Numbered from the stretch's first letter, positions 22,255 to 34,302 are shown. The stretch: 64,000 nt of DNA from Persicaria tinctoria (GCA_037127255.1 JBANSL010000009.1:35733475-35797474), one strand, 5' to 3'. Made by a program: numbers and translations. The notes: generated by a model not told the origin, from the sequence alone.

Positions 22255-22276
22255 TAAGTATGGGGTGGGGGAAGGG
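22255..22276 (+). promoter_or_regulatory. Polypurine tract of the gypsy relic
   Basis: AAGTATGGGGTGGGGGAAGG is a purine tract near the end of the element, in the position expected before a 3' LTR. The LTR itself is not recognised; LINE sequence starts within about 100 bases. Confidence 0.5.
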
Positions 22277-22364
22277 CTTACTCTGTGCATATTTGATATA
22301 TTTGTGCATTATTTCTTGAATTGCTTACGCATGGCTATTTTGGAATTCATATTTGATTTATGAG

Positions 22365-23445
22365 CTTACAAGCTTGTCACTTCGCAATCATATTGCGCTT
22401 CTGACAATAATGCATGGATATGGAAAATAGATGTTCCACCAAAGATAAAAACAATTTCTATGGAAAATTTGCCAGGATGGTCTCCCGACTGCGTCTAGGC
22501 TTGCTTCAAGGGGTGTTTCTGTTCCCTCCTTTTGTAGTCTATGTAACGGTACGGTCGAGGACGAGGTGCACATCCTTATCGAATGTCCTTTCGCACGTTC
22601 TATACACCAATTCACTCAACGGATTACCTCATATCTTGATAACATGATACATGAAAGTCGGGACATAAAACCTATTATCTCGTTCTTAGGAAACAACCTC
22701 AATGTCGAGGCTATAATGGAGCTTGCCTTCGTGTGGTAGAATTGCTGGTACAATCGGAACCAACTCGTTTTTAGGAATATCCCTATCCCTCAAGGGGCTA
22801 CCACACTTCAGACCATTAAAGCTCAAATTCACAATTGGAAAAAAACTAACCAACTAGAATCTGGCCTATAATTGGATCATACACCACTTAACCAACAAAA
22901 TATGCTCCAACGTAAACAGAAAAAGAGTAAGGATACTAAATGGCGTAAACCTCCAATTGGAATCTTCAAGCTGAATTTTGATGGCTCCTCGTGATCTAAT
23001 AGGGACAGCTCGGCGGGAGCTGTAATCCGGGACTGGGAAGGCCGGCCTATCAACATAAGTTTTCAAAAACTTGGCTTTCAGAGTCCTCTCAAGGCTGAGG
23101 CGCTAGCATTAAAGCTTGGCATCCAACAAGTCATCCACCTCCGTATTGAGAAAATCCACTTTGAGGGAGATTCCTCCATAATCATAAATCATTTAAAGAA
23201 ATAAACTACATGCTCATGGGGAATTGAGCTTTTACTGTCATATGTGAAAATGTTACTATCGACTATGAAAGAGGTATCATTCTTTCATGTTCCCCGGTTG
23301 GGCAATAGAGTGGCGGATAAGGTTTTACACCTTTGTCACTCTCCCTGGGGTGTCGATATTCAAAACAATTATGCTCTTCTTGACCTCATCCGCAATGATG
23401 CTGTCGGGTAGAGCGTGCTCACCCAAATTCTTTCCTAATAAAAAA
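22365..23445 (+). pseudogene. LINE 3' end: zf-RVT and RNase H
   Basis: Plus-strand reading gives AYKLVTSQ and AWIWKIDVPPKIKT (the start of the zf-RVT region), then after about 500 bases KPPIGIFKLNFDGSS, SAGAVIRDWEGRP, KAEALALKLGIQQVIHLRI, FEGDSSIIINHLK and FFHVPRLGNRVADK. These are the plant RVT_3-type RNase H motifs with their acidic residues. In-frame stops (for example after FDGSS and at 23203) and frame changes make it a pseudogene. It ends near an A-rich stretch (TAATAAAAAAATG, about 23440), consistent with a LINE 3' tail. Confidence 0.75.
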
Positions 23446-23449
23446 ATGA

Positions 23450-24470
23450 CAAATATGAATAAAATGATTTTCGAAAACAGGAACCGAGGAGAAATATTAG
23501 TTGTGAAATAGTTGACTAAACAACAATTCAAAAACTAGAAAGCTTAAAAACTCAACCCTAATGACGGGGAATCTCAAACCGAACAAAAGACCAAACCAAA
23601 TATAAAAAGGAAAAGACGAAATATAAAATGGAGTACATAGGGTTCGTATGGGACGGGGTTAATAAACTGACTAAAATTATAAACAGGGTAAAAATTTATA
23701 AACTGTTGGTAAAAGTAGTTAAAAATTTATGAAAAAATATAAACTCCGTATGGGACGAAAAACAGTTTATTTGTAAAAAGTGGAGTTTATTTGGTTTTTA
23801 TTAGGGGTATTGTGGTACTTTCAAACCAAATAAGATAAAAGAGAAGGGGTAAAATAGTAATTATGGAATATAAACCTCAAAATAAGCTTCAATTTGCAGC
23901 TTATTTATAAACCCTTTTTTTAACTGACTAAAGCTTATTTGTTGTTTCCATACACCGTTTAAACCCGTTTATTTTTTTAACAGTTAATATTTTCACACTT
24001 TTTAGCTAGTTTATATGCAGCCATACACACCCATAGACTCCCCTTGGAAGCTTTAAAATTAACTTCGATTTCTCTAAACTGCCATGCGGAAAAGCCTCTG
24101 TATGTTATGTTATTAGAGGCCATCTTGGAGGGATAAAATCGATTGTTGGACTCCAATGTGGATCTTCTTTAGTTTTGGCAACAGAAGCAACGACTTTCTA
24201 TATTGGCATCAGAAAGACCATGCATTGAGTTTGGAATTACAAAGATCCTTATTGAGGGAGATTGTCTAGCGGTCGTCAACTGGAGACCACTTTAGGAGAT
24301 TGAGCTCATCATTTTCGATTGCCTCTACATTCTTCAGACCTTTCAAGAAGTGCAGATTGTATATGTGTTATGCGAGATCAACATAGTAGCTAACAACATT
24401 TCTTTTTTACTCTACAATCATGTTAAACAACTCAAGATTTCATTCATTCATTTTGATCTACTCTGCAATA
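23450..24470 (+). pseudogene. Second LINE RNase H relic, split by a MITE
   Basis: The block 23570-23639 (ending IKRKRRNIKWST) joins across the MITE to 24033-24470, which reads PLGSFKINFDFSKLPCGKAS, VCYVIRGHLGG, LATEATTFYIGIRK and, in another frame, ITKILIEGDCLAVVN. This is an RVT_3-type RNase H with the first aspartate (INFD) and the EGD motif still visible. Several stops are present. It lies head-to-tail after the LINE tail at 22365-23445. Confidence 0.65.
23640..24032. mobile_element. 393-bp MITE (PIF/Harbinger-like) in a LINE relic
   Basis: The left end GGGTTCGTATGG and the inverse of the right end GGGTGTGTATGG match at 10 of 12 positions, and inner blocks (AAACTGACTAAA and AAACTAGCTAAA) also pair. 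ATA flanks both ends (23637-23639 and 24033-24035). It has no coding capacity. The 3-bp duplication and GGG terminus suggest PIF/Harbinger, although that superfamily usually duplicates TAA or TTA. Confidence 0.65.
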
Positions 24471-24622
24471 AAAATCATTATAGTAAAGGGTAGAATTGAA
24501 GGGTGATCAAATTTGAAAACATAACACACACATATTATAGTCGATAAAATTGACCAAATTAATATAGTGAGAATGGGTGTATTTTATCTTTTATTAAACA
24601 TATTATAAACTTGATAATGCTC

Positions 24623-25693
24623 AAACTAATTGAAATAACCCAAACTTTGGTGGGGTGTGTAAGTAGCACCATGAACTTTACAAAGTGACAAAAATAACTC
24701 AAACTCTTACTACTATGTCCTTATATCACTACCAATGTCTTTTTTAAAATAAAAAATACCACCTAACTTTTATAGTTTTGAAATATAACATGAAACAATA
24801 TTAAACTAGGTTTTTTTAATCAAAATTACACAAAAGGTAAAGAAAATTTAAATGAATTTTTTTTACTTAAGATAGTTGAAAAAAATATCGCTAATTTATC
24901 ATCATATTTTAATAACCCAAAATATGGTTTGAAAAAATGATGTAAGTTAGAAATATTTTTTAAAAATATTTCTCAAATGGTTTTTTTTAATTTATTATTT
25001 AATTAAAAAATAATAAATTAACAAAAATACAAAAAAATTAAAAATATATTTCACTTGAGAATATTTCTAACTTATATGATTTTTTCTAACCAAATTATGG
25101 GTTTTTGAAATATGAAATAAATTAGAGATTTTTTTCCAATTATCTTAAGCAAAAAATTATATTTTTCATTTTAAAAAATGTATATTTTATGTCATTTTGA
25201 TTGGAAACCTAGTTTAACATTGTTTAGGTCCTATTTGAAAAATATAAAAAGTTATATAATTTGAGCAATATTTAAAGGGAATAAAAAGTTATATTTTGTG
25301 TAATTTTTATTAAAAAATTCATTTAAGAAATATTTTACAAAAATATTTCATTTTTTTTTATCATTTTTTCAAGCCAACTTTTGGGTTTTTAAAATATGAC
25401 ATAAATTAGTGATATTTTTTTCAATTATCTTAAGTCAAAAAATTTATTTTTCATTAATAAAATTTTACCTTTTGTTTAATTTTGATTAAAAAAACCTTGT
25501 TTAATATTGTTTTAGATTTTATTTCAAAACTATAAAATTAAGTTAGGTGTTATTTTTTATTTTAAAACGATATTGGTGCCCGGTGGTGATAAAAACACAT
25601 AGTAGTAAAAGTTTGAGTTACTTTTGTCACATTATAAAGTTCATAGTGCTACTTGCTCACCCCACCAAAGTTTAGGTTATTTGAATTAGTTTT
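24623..25693. mobile_element. 1.07-kb long-inverted-repeat (foldback) element
   Basis: The plus-strand start AAACTAATTGAAATAACCC and the inverse of the right end AAACTAATTCAAATAACCT match, and the match runs inward for several hundred bases. Examples are CCAAACTTTGGTGGGG with CTAAACTTTGGTGGGG, and the AAAATAAAAAATACCACC block with its AAAATAAAAAATAACACC partner. The whole element could fold into one long imperfect hairpin with arms near 450-500 bp. No ORF or target duplication is clear, so the superfamily is unknown. Confidence 0.75.
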
Positions 25694-28214
25694 ACCAAAT
25701 AATAATAACAAACTAGAAACATTATTAGTCGATTCGTATACTGGCTAAACAAGATGGATTTTACATATACACCGTATAATTTTGCAAGATTATCATACAA
25801 GGAACATGTTGAAATGTACAGACTGAAGGTAAATAATAACTCTTTGGATGTATGATAATTGTTATGTCCATCATACAAAATTAGATGAGTCGATAATTGA
25901 CTCTATTAATTCTATTGAATCCAAATTGCGAGCTAGGTAATTACAAATTATATATATAAACTAGCTTAGAGGTTTTGACATGATAAATAAATATGTAAAT
26001 AAAACAAAGAGCCATTGGGATAATCACATAATATGGACAATTGTAAAAAGATATAGATGCTTCAAATTCTTTTTGTATAATGATCATATATGTTGAATAT
26101 ATGAAATTCAAATGTAACTTGGTAGGATACTTATCCTACCACTAATTGATTTTAGCATGGAACCACACTGGTTTTTGTGTGCTCATCTTGGTTAGCACAT
26201 AATACGTTTGGGCAAACGAAATGATATGGTAACTTTACAATCTAAACGATAGAAACGAAATAGCATGGTGTTAGACAAGTAAATAATCCCCTACTTGTGA
26301 GTTGTATGCATTGGTTGGTTGGCCAAAACACCACTGCAAAACAAAGTCTTGAATTGACAATCAAACTCTTCTATCAGGCATCTCTATTTCTTACAAACGG
26401 GGCTTTTCCCGTCTCGATCAAGGTTCTCTTCCTCTTGAGAAGTCGACATTTCGAAAAACCTTGTCCCATGGAAAATAAAGCGGAGGACCGAAACAGTGTA
26501 ATGTGATTTATTCCATGAGTAGATGATCTCAACGACTATATTGTTTCAACTTCGGCAAGCTCCAAACATGCCTATATGAAATATTGCTAAATGCGGCAAA
26601 ATGTCCACCACAAATCTTCACTAGGCCAAGACGAGTAAAGCCCAGAAAGTTAAATTTGTTATTTGGTCATTCTTTTGTGCACCTGGCTTAAGCCGAATAA
26701 TCACAGTCTCTCTTAGATTTACCAAAGTGGAAGCTCAATGGGATCATCCTGTCTAGCTAGCTTCGGGATCATTGGTCAGCCCATGCCACATATCCCTCTC
26801 AGGTGCGTTGTTCTCACATGGAACCTGAAAAGGAAGTGCTAATGAGATACGGAAACGGCTTGAATCGCTTGTAAATCACTCCGAACATTCTTATTATATC
26901 CGATGTTGGATGGGGTGTTATAATCTCCCCCAATTAAAGAATTGACGACCTTGTCAAACCCAATGGATTGCCCTCCGGGAGGAGCCTACCCGAGCATATT
27001 TGTCCTCACTTAGTCTGAAAAATAAGAGTTCATGTGAGTATATGAAATGTGTATGTCTTATATCACTTATAGATCACTCTGAACATCCACATTATATTTG
27101 ATGCGGAATGAGTTGTTACAATTCTTAATTAAAAAATTATTAAAAATACTAGAATTTATATTATAAATTATATATATTCATATGCAACACAAACAAAAGC
27201 TGAAGTGAAGTGTAGCAATTCTACCATCTAGAGGAGAATCCCTGTGGAAGAAGGTCTACGTAAAACAAAAGATAGTTATAATAACATGGATATTTGAAGA
27301 AAAAATTTGAAAATGCGGAAACACCATACGTACATGACATGAAGGAGGTCGATTCTCAATGGTAGAGGATTTGCTAAGAGAAAAAGTATCGTCGAATGAG
27401 TACAATGAAATATAAAATGATAAAAAGATAAATGGTAAGTCTTCGATTAGACCATGCGCTATAACGAGATTTGAATCGGTGGAGCCATTGAAATTTCTCA
27501 TATTTTTAAGTAGAGAGATTGAGATGGTCTATCTAGAAAACAATTTTACGAGTCCAGAAATTAAGGCAAGTGATTAATGTTGCTAGTAGACTCCTGATAA
27601 CATGTAAAAAAAATAGCATCAATATTTACGAGAGTATTTTTCAAGATCTGATTTTCACCGAGAAAGATATTGACGGTGGATATCTAATTCAACAATTTAC
27701 AGTTAAAAGAAAACACAACTCGATGATATCAAATCTTTAAGCCTTTAATCTTTATTTGATAAATAAATAATAAATAAACGAAAAAGAGAGAGGTAATATG
27801 TGTGTGTTGAATCTCGTGTAATTAAGCAGTCCTTACGGTGTAATTTATAAACAATGAAATTATTCGTAGGTACTAAATTATTATTTTTATGTTAGAATTA
27901 GGATGTTAATTTATATAACAACTAGATTTATTGTTTTGAGAGCTGCTATTTGACCTCTTTCTAATTTATTCATGAAATCTCAAACTTTTAAGCCAGTCTG
28001 AAAAATGAGTAAAAAAACTCTAATTTGTATCATCAACATCGAACATCACTTTGCCAATCTTGTGTTCTATGTTTTATTAAAAATCTATTTCTTTCAGACC
28101 CTGCATTCCCTTTGGAGTTATCAATACAGTATGCAGCAGAGTCACATGCAATTAAAACTTGGTTTGCATACTATATTTGTAGTCATAGCATGGGCAGATA
28201 GGTTATGGTCACTG
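25694..28214. other. AT-rich DNA without supported genes
   Basis: No coding region or RNA gene recognised. One imperfect direct repeat is present: TCACTCCGAACATTCTTATT (about 26877) and its neighbours recur as TCACTCTGAACATCCACATT (about 27071), with 60 bases of similarity that include GGGGTGTTATAATC and GAGTTGTTACAATT. Such pairs are typical of decayed plant repeats. Confidence 0.4.
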
Positions 28215-28375
28215 TTCTAAAAAGCGTTAGGCGGATCCTAGGTGGTGAGGGGTTACCTAACATCTAGGCAGCGTCCAAACAGTCAAGGCGGACGCCTAGA
28301 CATGCTTAGACGATTATTTAGCTCTAGGCGGAGGGGATCGTCTAACAATTTAGCAGCTAGAGGGTGCGATTTTTT
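28215..28375. repeat. Dispersed plant repeat rich in TAGGCGG motifs
   Basis: Contains repeated motifs of the form GCGTTAGGCGG, CCTAGGTGG, GGCGGACGCCTAGAC and CTAGGCGGAGG. These clusters are common as short dispersed repeats in plant genomes. Ends could not be defined. Confidence 0.4.
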
Positions 28376-28419
28376 GAACAGTGCTTATTGTCCACAACAA
28401 AATACTTCTGAAATTTATA

Positions 28420-28657
28420 CTCCCTCCGTTCAACAAAACTTGTCGTTTACTATTCATGCACGTTTTTTTAGAATGATAAAAACTATATAAAATATTCATT
28501 TTTTAAAAAAAAAAATTTGAACAAGTTTGTACTTATTAATAATAACTACGAAATTGTTAAAAAAAATTATTTAAAAAGTCGATATTTTATATAGTTTTTA
28601 GCTTCTAAAAAAGCGTACATGAATAGTAAAACGTCAAGTTTTGTTGAACGGAGAGAG
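28420..28657. mobile_element. Stowaway-type MITE, 238 bp
   Basis: It starts CTCCCTCCGTTCAAC and ends with the inverse GTTGAACGGAGAGAG, flanked by TA on both sides (28418-28419 and 28658-28659). CTCCCTCCGT ends with a TA duplication define Stowaway (Tc1/Mariner) MITEs. The interior shares TTACTATTCATGCACG and TATATAGTTTTTA blocks with copies at 47068 and 49947. Confidence 0.9.
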
Positions 28658-29000
28658 TATTTATTTAGTAGAATGGAGATAGAGATTTGTTATAAACATT
28701 CGCATATATTCTGAGGACCACACCTCAAAACATTATGATGTTTTTTCAATTAGTTTTGACTTTGAAATTACTTCTAAAATCTTGATTCAAGATTTGCTTT
28801 AATTACATCATGCTTCTGAAAAAGTTTAAAGCATTCAAGCAAGCCGATCCTTCAAATTTGGCACTGCTTGACAATTTAACTAAACGTAAGTGCCAAATTC
28901 TCTTTATTTAGGTTTATTTTCTTATTTGGATCTATAATTTGGAAGATATTGAGTTCTTGATTGCAAGTTTCGATTTTTATTCCTTTTTACCATATATCAT

Positions 29001-29710
29001 TAGGGGTGGCCACGGGTTACGGCTCGACCCGTGATCCGACAGGTCGTACGGGTCAGTGACCCGGCGGGTCAATAATCCGGCGGGTCAACGGGTCGACGGG
29101 TGGGGGCGGGTTGCGGGTTAGAGTTAGGGTCAGGGGTTTTGAACCCGATGACCCGACGGGTCAATCCAGTATGCAATATGGGTCAAAAACACTATCACCC
29201 TTCTCTTTTTATAGTTTTGGAAGACTTTCCCTATTCTCTCATTTCCAATGTGTGAGAAGATGTCCTACGTTGAAAGTTGAGAGTTAGAATGAGAAGCGAT
29301 GAAGGTATATATATGTGTACCCCATCTTCTCTTTGCTCTCACTGTTCACTTTAAGCTTTATTTCTTATATTGAAATGAAGTAAAGTTTGAGAAGTTTTAT
29401 ATCCCTACATTTATATTGTAGTGGATGAAGGAAGTTTTATAGAAATATAAAATTTCTCATGTTTTTTTCCACTTCATATTAAAATGAAATGGAAATAAAA
29501 AGTGATATGTAGAAAAAGTATTTACATATAATTTTTTAAAAAAATTTATTAGTAAAAAATATTATAAAAAAATAATTTTTTTTTTAATATGGGAATCCGC
29601 CGGGTCAACGGTTCGACCCGAACCCGTTCAGCCCGTGAATTTGCGGGTTAGGGTTCGAGTCCACCAACTCTGACCCTTGACCCGGCGGGTCCGACCCGTG
29701 GCTACGCCTA
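29001..29710. mobile_element. Non-autonomous hAT element, CGGGT-rich ends
   Basis: The left end TAGGGGTGGCCACGGGT and the inverse of the right end TAGGCGTAGCCACGGGT match at 15 of 17 positions. The flanking octamers TATATCAT (28993-29000) and CATATCAT (29711-29718) agree at 7 of 8, the 8-bp duplication expected for hAT. Both ends are packed with ACCCG/CGGGT motifs for 100-170 bases; the core is AT-rich. No transposase. Confidence 0.8.
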
Positions 29711-30521
29711 CATATCATGCCTATGAATGTGATTCTTGGATTAAAGGATTATATAAACTTGCACCACTAAAGAACCCTAATTTTCCAGATTTCTAGCCAA
29801 TTTCCCTTATTTTATTTATTTTCGCTTACTTTTAGATCATCGTAGCTTAGTTTATTTTATTTATTTTATTTTATTTTTGTTGTTCTGTCGCCATTTACAG
29901 TAGCATTACAGCGACACTTTAATAAATAAAAAACCGAGAGCAAAATTCAAAAAAGAAGAAAAAAAAGAAGAAGAGAATAGCATACCTTTACTTGTTGAGT
30001 TAGTAACTCTTCCTTTGTTATTTCTTTTAATTGCTACTTGTTAGATGATCTACTTGGTTTAAAGCATTACAAAGAACCCTACTTGTGTGATTTTGTGCTG
30101 TGCCGACACAGGAGCCTTGGTCACACCCCTCTTTTTCTGAACCGTGTTGCAACCGTAAGATAATAGTTGACGGAGTGTGTGCACTTGCTTACCCTTGTGA
30201 TTGCATCGTGTCTATTGTTACATATTACTATATTTTCGAGCATCAGATTGTAATTTTTATTCTCTACACATTAGCCACTTGTTTATACTTGCTATCCTTT
30301 CTATCCGACTTGTGGCTGATTTCTTTTGCAATTTAATATCTACATGTTATCTTCAATATTGCAAAATTCTGTGTCCAGGGAAGATTGCTTGAATATTGTG
30401 CCTTGTTTTCTCGCCTCTTTGATTTCTAAAACTGAATCACTTTTATGATCAAAAGGGCTCCCATTACTTGGTTTCTGGTCTTTTCTCCGTTTACTTGTTT
30501 CTCTTCTGATATTGTAGGAAC
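29711..30521. other. Region upstream of a copia element; no LTR found
   Basis: Nothing here matches the DNA downstream of the copia at 30522-34302, so a 5' LTR is not visible, and no TGGTATCAGAGC-like primer site is seen. A splice-acceptor-like TGATATTGTAG lies 4 bases before the gag ATG. No other gene supported. Confidence 0.4.
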
Positions 30522-31571
30522 ATGTCTACCGACAACGACCCCAATTCTTCCCCTACCCCCCCCCCCCCCCCTACTAGCATCTCTACATCCGATATGCAGG
30601 CTATTGTTGCGGCTGTAATAGCTCAGTTGGAGGAGTCCAACAAAGTCCGCAACAATCGTTTAGCCGTCGAAAGGGCTACAGACCGTGCGATGTTCGCTGC
30701 TCAGATCAACCAAGGTATTGATTGGAAATTGGAGGAGAGACAGAATGAGGCTTCTGGATCTACACCGCCAGGTGGTAAGCCGCCTCTGTCAGCTACAACC
30801 AAGCTGCCTAAAGATTCTAAATGCAACTACTGTGGTCACCTTGGTCATTGGATTAAAGATTGCAAGAAAAAGAAAAGAGCTGATGAAAATAAACTCAAAA
30901 ATGATATCTCTGTTTCATTGCTTGAGTCTGCTAGTGATGCATATCCCAATGAACTCTTCATGTGTACATCAGAGGAAGTTGATCCAGGCAACTGGATCCT
31001 TGACTCTGGTTGCACCATACATGCCACCCCTATCAAAGCCAGCTTTGATAACCTGGATCAGAGTAGGTGTGGGATGGTCAAACTTGGTGACCATCACACA
31101 CTTGCCATCAATGGGGTTGGAGATGTTTCACTGAAGATGTTTGATGGGAATGTCATCACTCTGAAAGATGTCAAATGGGTTCCTGAGTTGAGGAGGAGTC
31201 TTATGTCTGAATCTGTGTTTGATTGCATGAATTATGATATACATACCAGTGGTGGCATTAAAACTGTTTCTTCTAATAAAAAATGCATTGTCAAGACTAT
31301 TAGGAAAAAGGGTTTATATCATGTCATCACCCCTGATAATGAGTGCAATCTTATTGATTCTTCTAATCTAACCGAACTCCGGCATCTCAGGTTAGGGCAT
31401 ATTGGAAACAAAGGCCTACATTACTTGCATAAACATGGTTTAATATCTGATAAGATCTCTGACTTGTCTTTCTGTGAGAATTGTGTATTTGGCAAAGCTA
31501 CCAAACAGGTGTTTCCTAATTCTGTGTACAAGGCCACCAAGCCTCTTGAATATGTACACTCTGACCTCTAG
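30522..31571 (+). pseudogene. copia gag remnant, zinc knuckle, protease and pre-integrase
   Basis: MSTDNDPNSSPTPPPPP opens the frame; the proline run is coded by a C14-like homopolymer (30558-30572). Only about 105 residues precede the zinc knuckle CNYCGHLGHWIKDC (C-x2-C-x4-H-x4-C, about residues 108-121). A normal copia gag has roughly 200 or more residues before the knuckle, so the capsid part is probably deleted. The protease site WILDSGCTIHA (about residue 158) keeps the DSG triad. The integrase zinc region LRHLRLGHIGNKGL ... CENCVFGKATKQ has its HHCC residues. The frame ends at TAG just before the usual GPA of the integrase core. Confidence 0.85.
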
Positions 31572-33230
31572 GGTCCTGCACAGGTAGACACAATTGGTGG
31601 TAAGAAATATTTTATTTCCTTCATTGACCACTTCTCCAGAAAGGTATGGGTTACTCTTCTTAAATCTAAGGATGAGGCCTTCCAGGCTTTCAAAGCTTGG
31701 AAATCAAAGGTAGAGCTTCAATCTGGTTATAAACTTGTTTGCTTTAAGACTGACAATGGCCTTGAGTTTTGCAATACTGCCTTCAATGATTTCTGCAGGG
31801 AGAATGGGATCAAAAGGCAACTCACAGTGCCTGGCACCCCTCAGCAGAATGGCACTGCTGAGAGGATGAACAGAACACTGTTAGAGAAGGCCAGATGCCT
31901 TCTCTTCACTGCAGGAATGAAGCACAACCTATGGGGAGAGGTTGTGGTCACAGCCTCCTAACTGATCAATAGGAGCCCCTCCTCCGTAACAGGCTTCAAA
32001 ACTCCACAAGAACTGTGGATTGGTAAGGTACCCAACCTTTCATACCTTAAACCCTTCGGTTGTATTGCTTATGCTCAGGTTTCTCAAGGTAAGTTACAGC
32101 CTAGAGCACTAAAGGGTGTGATGTTGGGTTACCCTGAAGGTGTGAAGGGCTACAAAATTCTTCTCATTCAACCTGGTGGATATAAAGTTATTGTTGCTAG
32201 AAATGTTACATTCAATGAAACTGACTTTCATTTTAAGAATATCCTCACCCCTAGAAATGAGAATGCAGGCAACACTGATGAGCCCTCCAAGTTCTTTGTT
32301 CCGGATGACCAACTCAGGGATTCTGTAACTGAGCTAGGTGAAGAAGATGAATTTGACACTGGTCATGTTCCAACCTTCTTCTCTGCTCAAAAAACTTCTC
32401 CTGTCACACCAATTCAGCAACCTCAACAATTAGGAGGAGGAAATGATGAAGAGCAACAACCTGAAGAAGATGAAGAAAATGAAGATGACACAGCTCAGGG
32501 AGTACCTCTAAACCCCCAGTCTTCTTCTGATTCTCCCAGTTCTACTTCTTCTGGGCCCTCTGTGTCCGAACATGCTTCCTCTCCTTCTGTGAATTCTTCT
32601 GTGACCTTAAATGATTATCAACTTGTTAGGGATAGGAGTCCTAGAACTAGGATTCCTAATAGAAGATACACTGATGACATTGATATTGTTGAGTTTGCTT
32701 TTGTTGCATCTGAAATCGTCAAAAGTAATCCCCCTGAAACCTTTGAATCTGCTATGAGATCCTCTGACTCAGTAAAATGGTACAAAGCCATGCTTGAAGA
32801 ACTTGAATCTATGAAAATAAACAACACCTGGGTTCTTGTTCCTAAGCCTGCTCATGCTAAAGCCATTGACGGTAAATGGGTTTTTAAGATCAAAGAAGGG
32901 GTTAAAACTAATGAGCCACCTAAATTCAAAGCCAGACTTGTAGCTAAAGGATTTAGTCAAAGAGAAGGGCTGGATTATAATGACATATTTGCTCCAGTTG
33001 TAAAATATAAAACTCTGAGATTACTTCTTGCTATTTCTACTGTCTTTGACTGGGAACTTGAACAAATGGATGTTAAAACAGCCTTTCTGCATGGAGATCT
33101 TGATGAAACTATTTTCATGAAGAAACCTAAAGGATTCACTGATAAGAAGAAACCTGATCATGTCTGCCTTCTTAAAAAAATCAATTTATGGTCTAAAACA
33201 GTCTCCCAGACAATGGAACATAAAATTTGA
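31572..33230 (+). pseudogene. copia integrase core and first half of reverse transcriptase
   Basis: In the same frame as gag, the integrase core continues with FIDHFSRKVWV, KTDNGLEF and PGTPQQNGTAERMNRT, so the D, D and E catalytic positions are present. A TAA at about 31960 interrupts NLWGEVVVTAS. The C-terminal region YLKPFGCIAYAQ and ALKGVMLGYPEGVKGYKI follows. From 32750 the RT starts with WYKAMLEELESMKINNTWVL, KARLVAKGFSQREGLDYNDI and MDVKTAFLHGDLDETIFM. The frame is lost at the A-run near 33175. Confidence 0.85.
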
Positions 33231-34302
33231 TTCTTGCATGAGATCTTTAGGCTTTATTAGAAGTGATTATGATTCCTGCTTATATATCAAAGGTGTTACC
33301 ACCAAGTTTCCCCTGTTTATTCTTCTGTATGTGGATGACATTCTCCTTGTCTGTGCTTCTATGAGAATCATCTCTGATACTAAAAGGAACTTAATGCAAC
33401 ATTTTGATATGAAGGATCTTGGCAATGCCAAGAGAATTCTGGGAATTAAAATCATTAGAAATAGAGCTAAGAAAACTCTCATGTTATCCCAGGTTGACTA
33501 CAGTGAAAAAGTTCTTGAGAAATTCTGCATGCTTGACTCTAAGTCTTCACCTATACCCTTAGTAGGGCATCTTGCTTTGAGCAAAAAACAATGCCCTAAG
33601 ACTGATCATGAGAAAAAGGAAATGGCTGATGTTCCCTATGATGTGGCTGTTGGTTCTATCATGTATGCAATGCTTTGCACCAGACCTGACTTAGCCTTTG
33701 CTATAAGTGTTCTAAGTAGATATATGTCTAATCCTGGATCACCTCATTGGAATGCTATGAAATATTTACTGAGATATTTCAATGGTTCTAAACACTTGGG
33801 TTTGACCTATTCCAGCTACTCCCCTGCAAGTGATCTCCAAGGATATGTAGACTCTGATTATGCAAGCAACAAGGACACAAGGAAGTCCACAACTCCATAC
33901 TATTTCACCTGGGCTGGCAATTGCATCTCCTGGAAGTCTCAACAACAATCTTTGGTGGCCTTGTCATCCACAGAGGCTGAGTACATTGCAGCTACTGAAG
34001 CTGCTAAGGAAGCCATTTGGCTGAAAGGCATACTTGGTGAGATCTTCAGAAGAAAGTTTGTACCTGTGATCAACATGGATAGCCAAAGTGCTCTGTATTT
34101 GTGCAAAGACCCAATGTACCATGAGAAGACCAAACATATTTATGTTAGGTCTCACTTCATCAGACATAGGGTTGAGGACAAGACCTTGAGCCTCTTGAAG
34201 ATCAAAGGAGAGCTGAATCCAGCTGACTTTGGCACGAAGATTGTTCCTTCTGGCAAATTCTACTTTTGCAGGAACTTTCTTCATATTCTTGATGTGAACT
34301 AA
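33160..34302 (+). pseudogene. copia second half of reverse transcriptase and RNase H
   Basis: After the frame change the RT resumes with LKKSIYGLKQSPRQWN and contains FILLYVDDILLVCA with the YVDD catalytic site (about 33330). RNase H motifs follow in order: LQGYVDSDYASNKDTRKSTT, SLVALSSTEAEYIAATEA and EKTKHIYVRSHFIRH. The frame stops with TAA at 34300-34302 after ILDVN. Apart from the upstream shift this part is intact, so inactivation looks young or the shift could be a sequencing error. Confidence 0.85.

Larger units (their letters stand above)
18490..22276 (+). mobile_element. Non-autonomous Athila-like Ty3/gypsy relic (gag-protease-integrase tail)
   Basis: A plus-strand order of TATA box, leader, gag, linker with LRSGRQ, aspartic protease and a C-terminal integrase-like tail ends at a purine tract (22261-22276). 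Reverse transcriptase, RNase H and integrase core are missing between the protease and the tail, with the reading frame kept open. Matching LTRs could not be identified on either side, so the limits are approximate. LINE relics abut it on both sides. Classification as Athila/Tat-like rests on the gag and DLGAS protease patterns. Confidence 0.65.
30522..34302 (+). mobile_element. Ty1/copia coding region with few lesions
   Basis: One nearly continuous gag-pol frame of about 1260 codons covers zinc knuckle, protease, integrase, reverse transcriptase and RNase H. Three lesions are evident: TAG at 31569-31571 (replacing the Trp of DLWGPA), TAA at about 31960 in the integrase, and one extra A in a seven-A run near 33173-33180 that shifts frame in the RT. 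Flanking LTRs and a tRNA primer site are not recognised, so the element may be truncated or a rearranged copy. Confidence 0.85.

Noticed and set aside
27256..27501. 81-residue minus-strand frame
   Set aside because: No recognisable domain, AT-rich context and no splice or promoter support.
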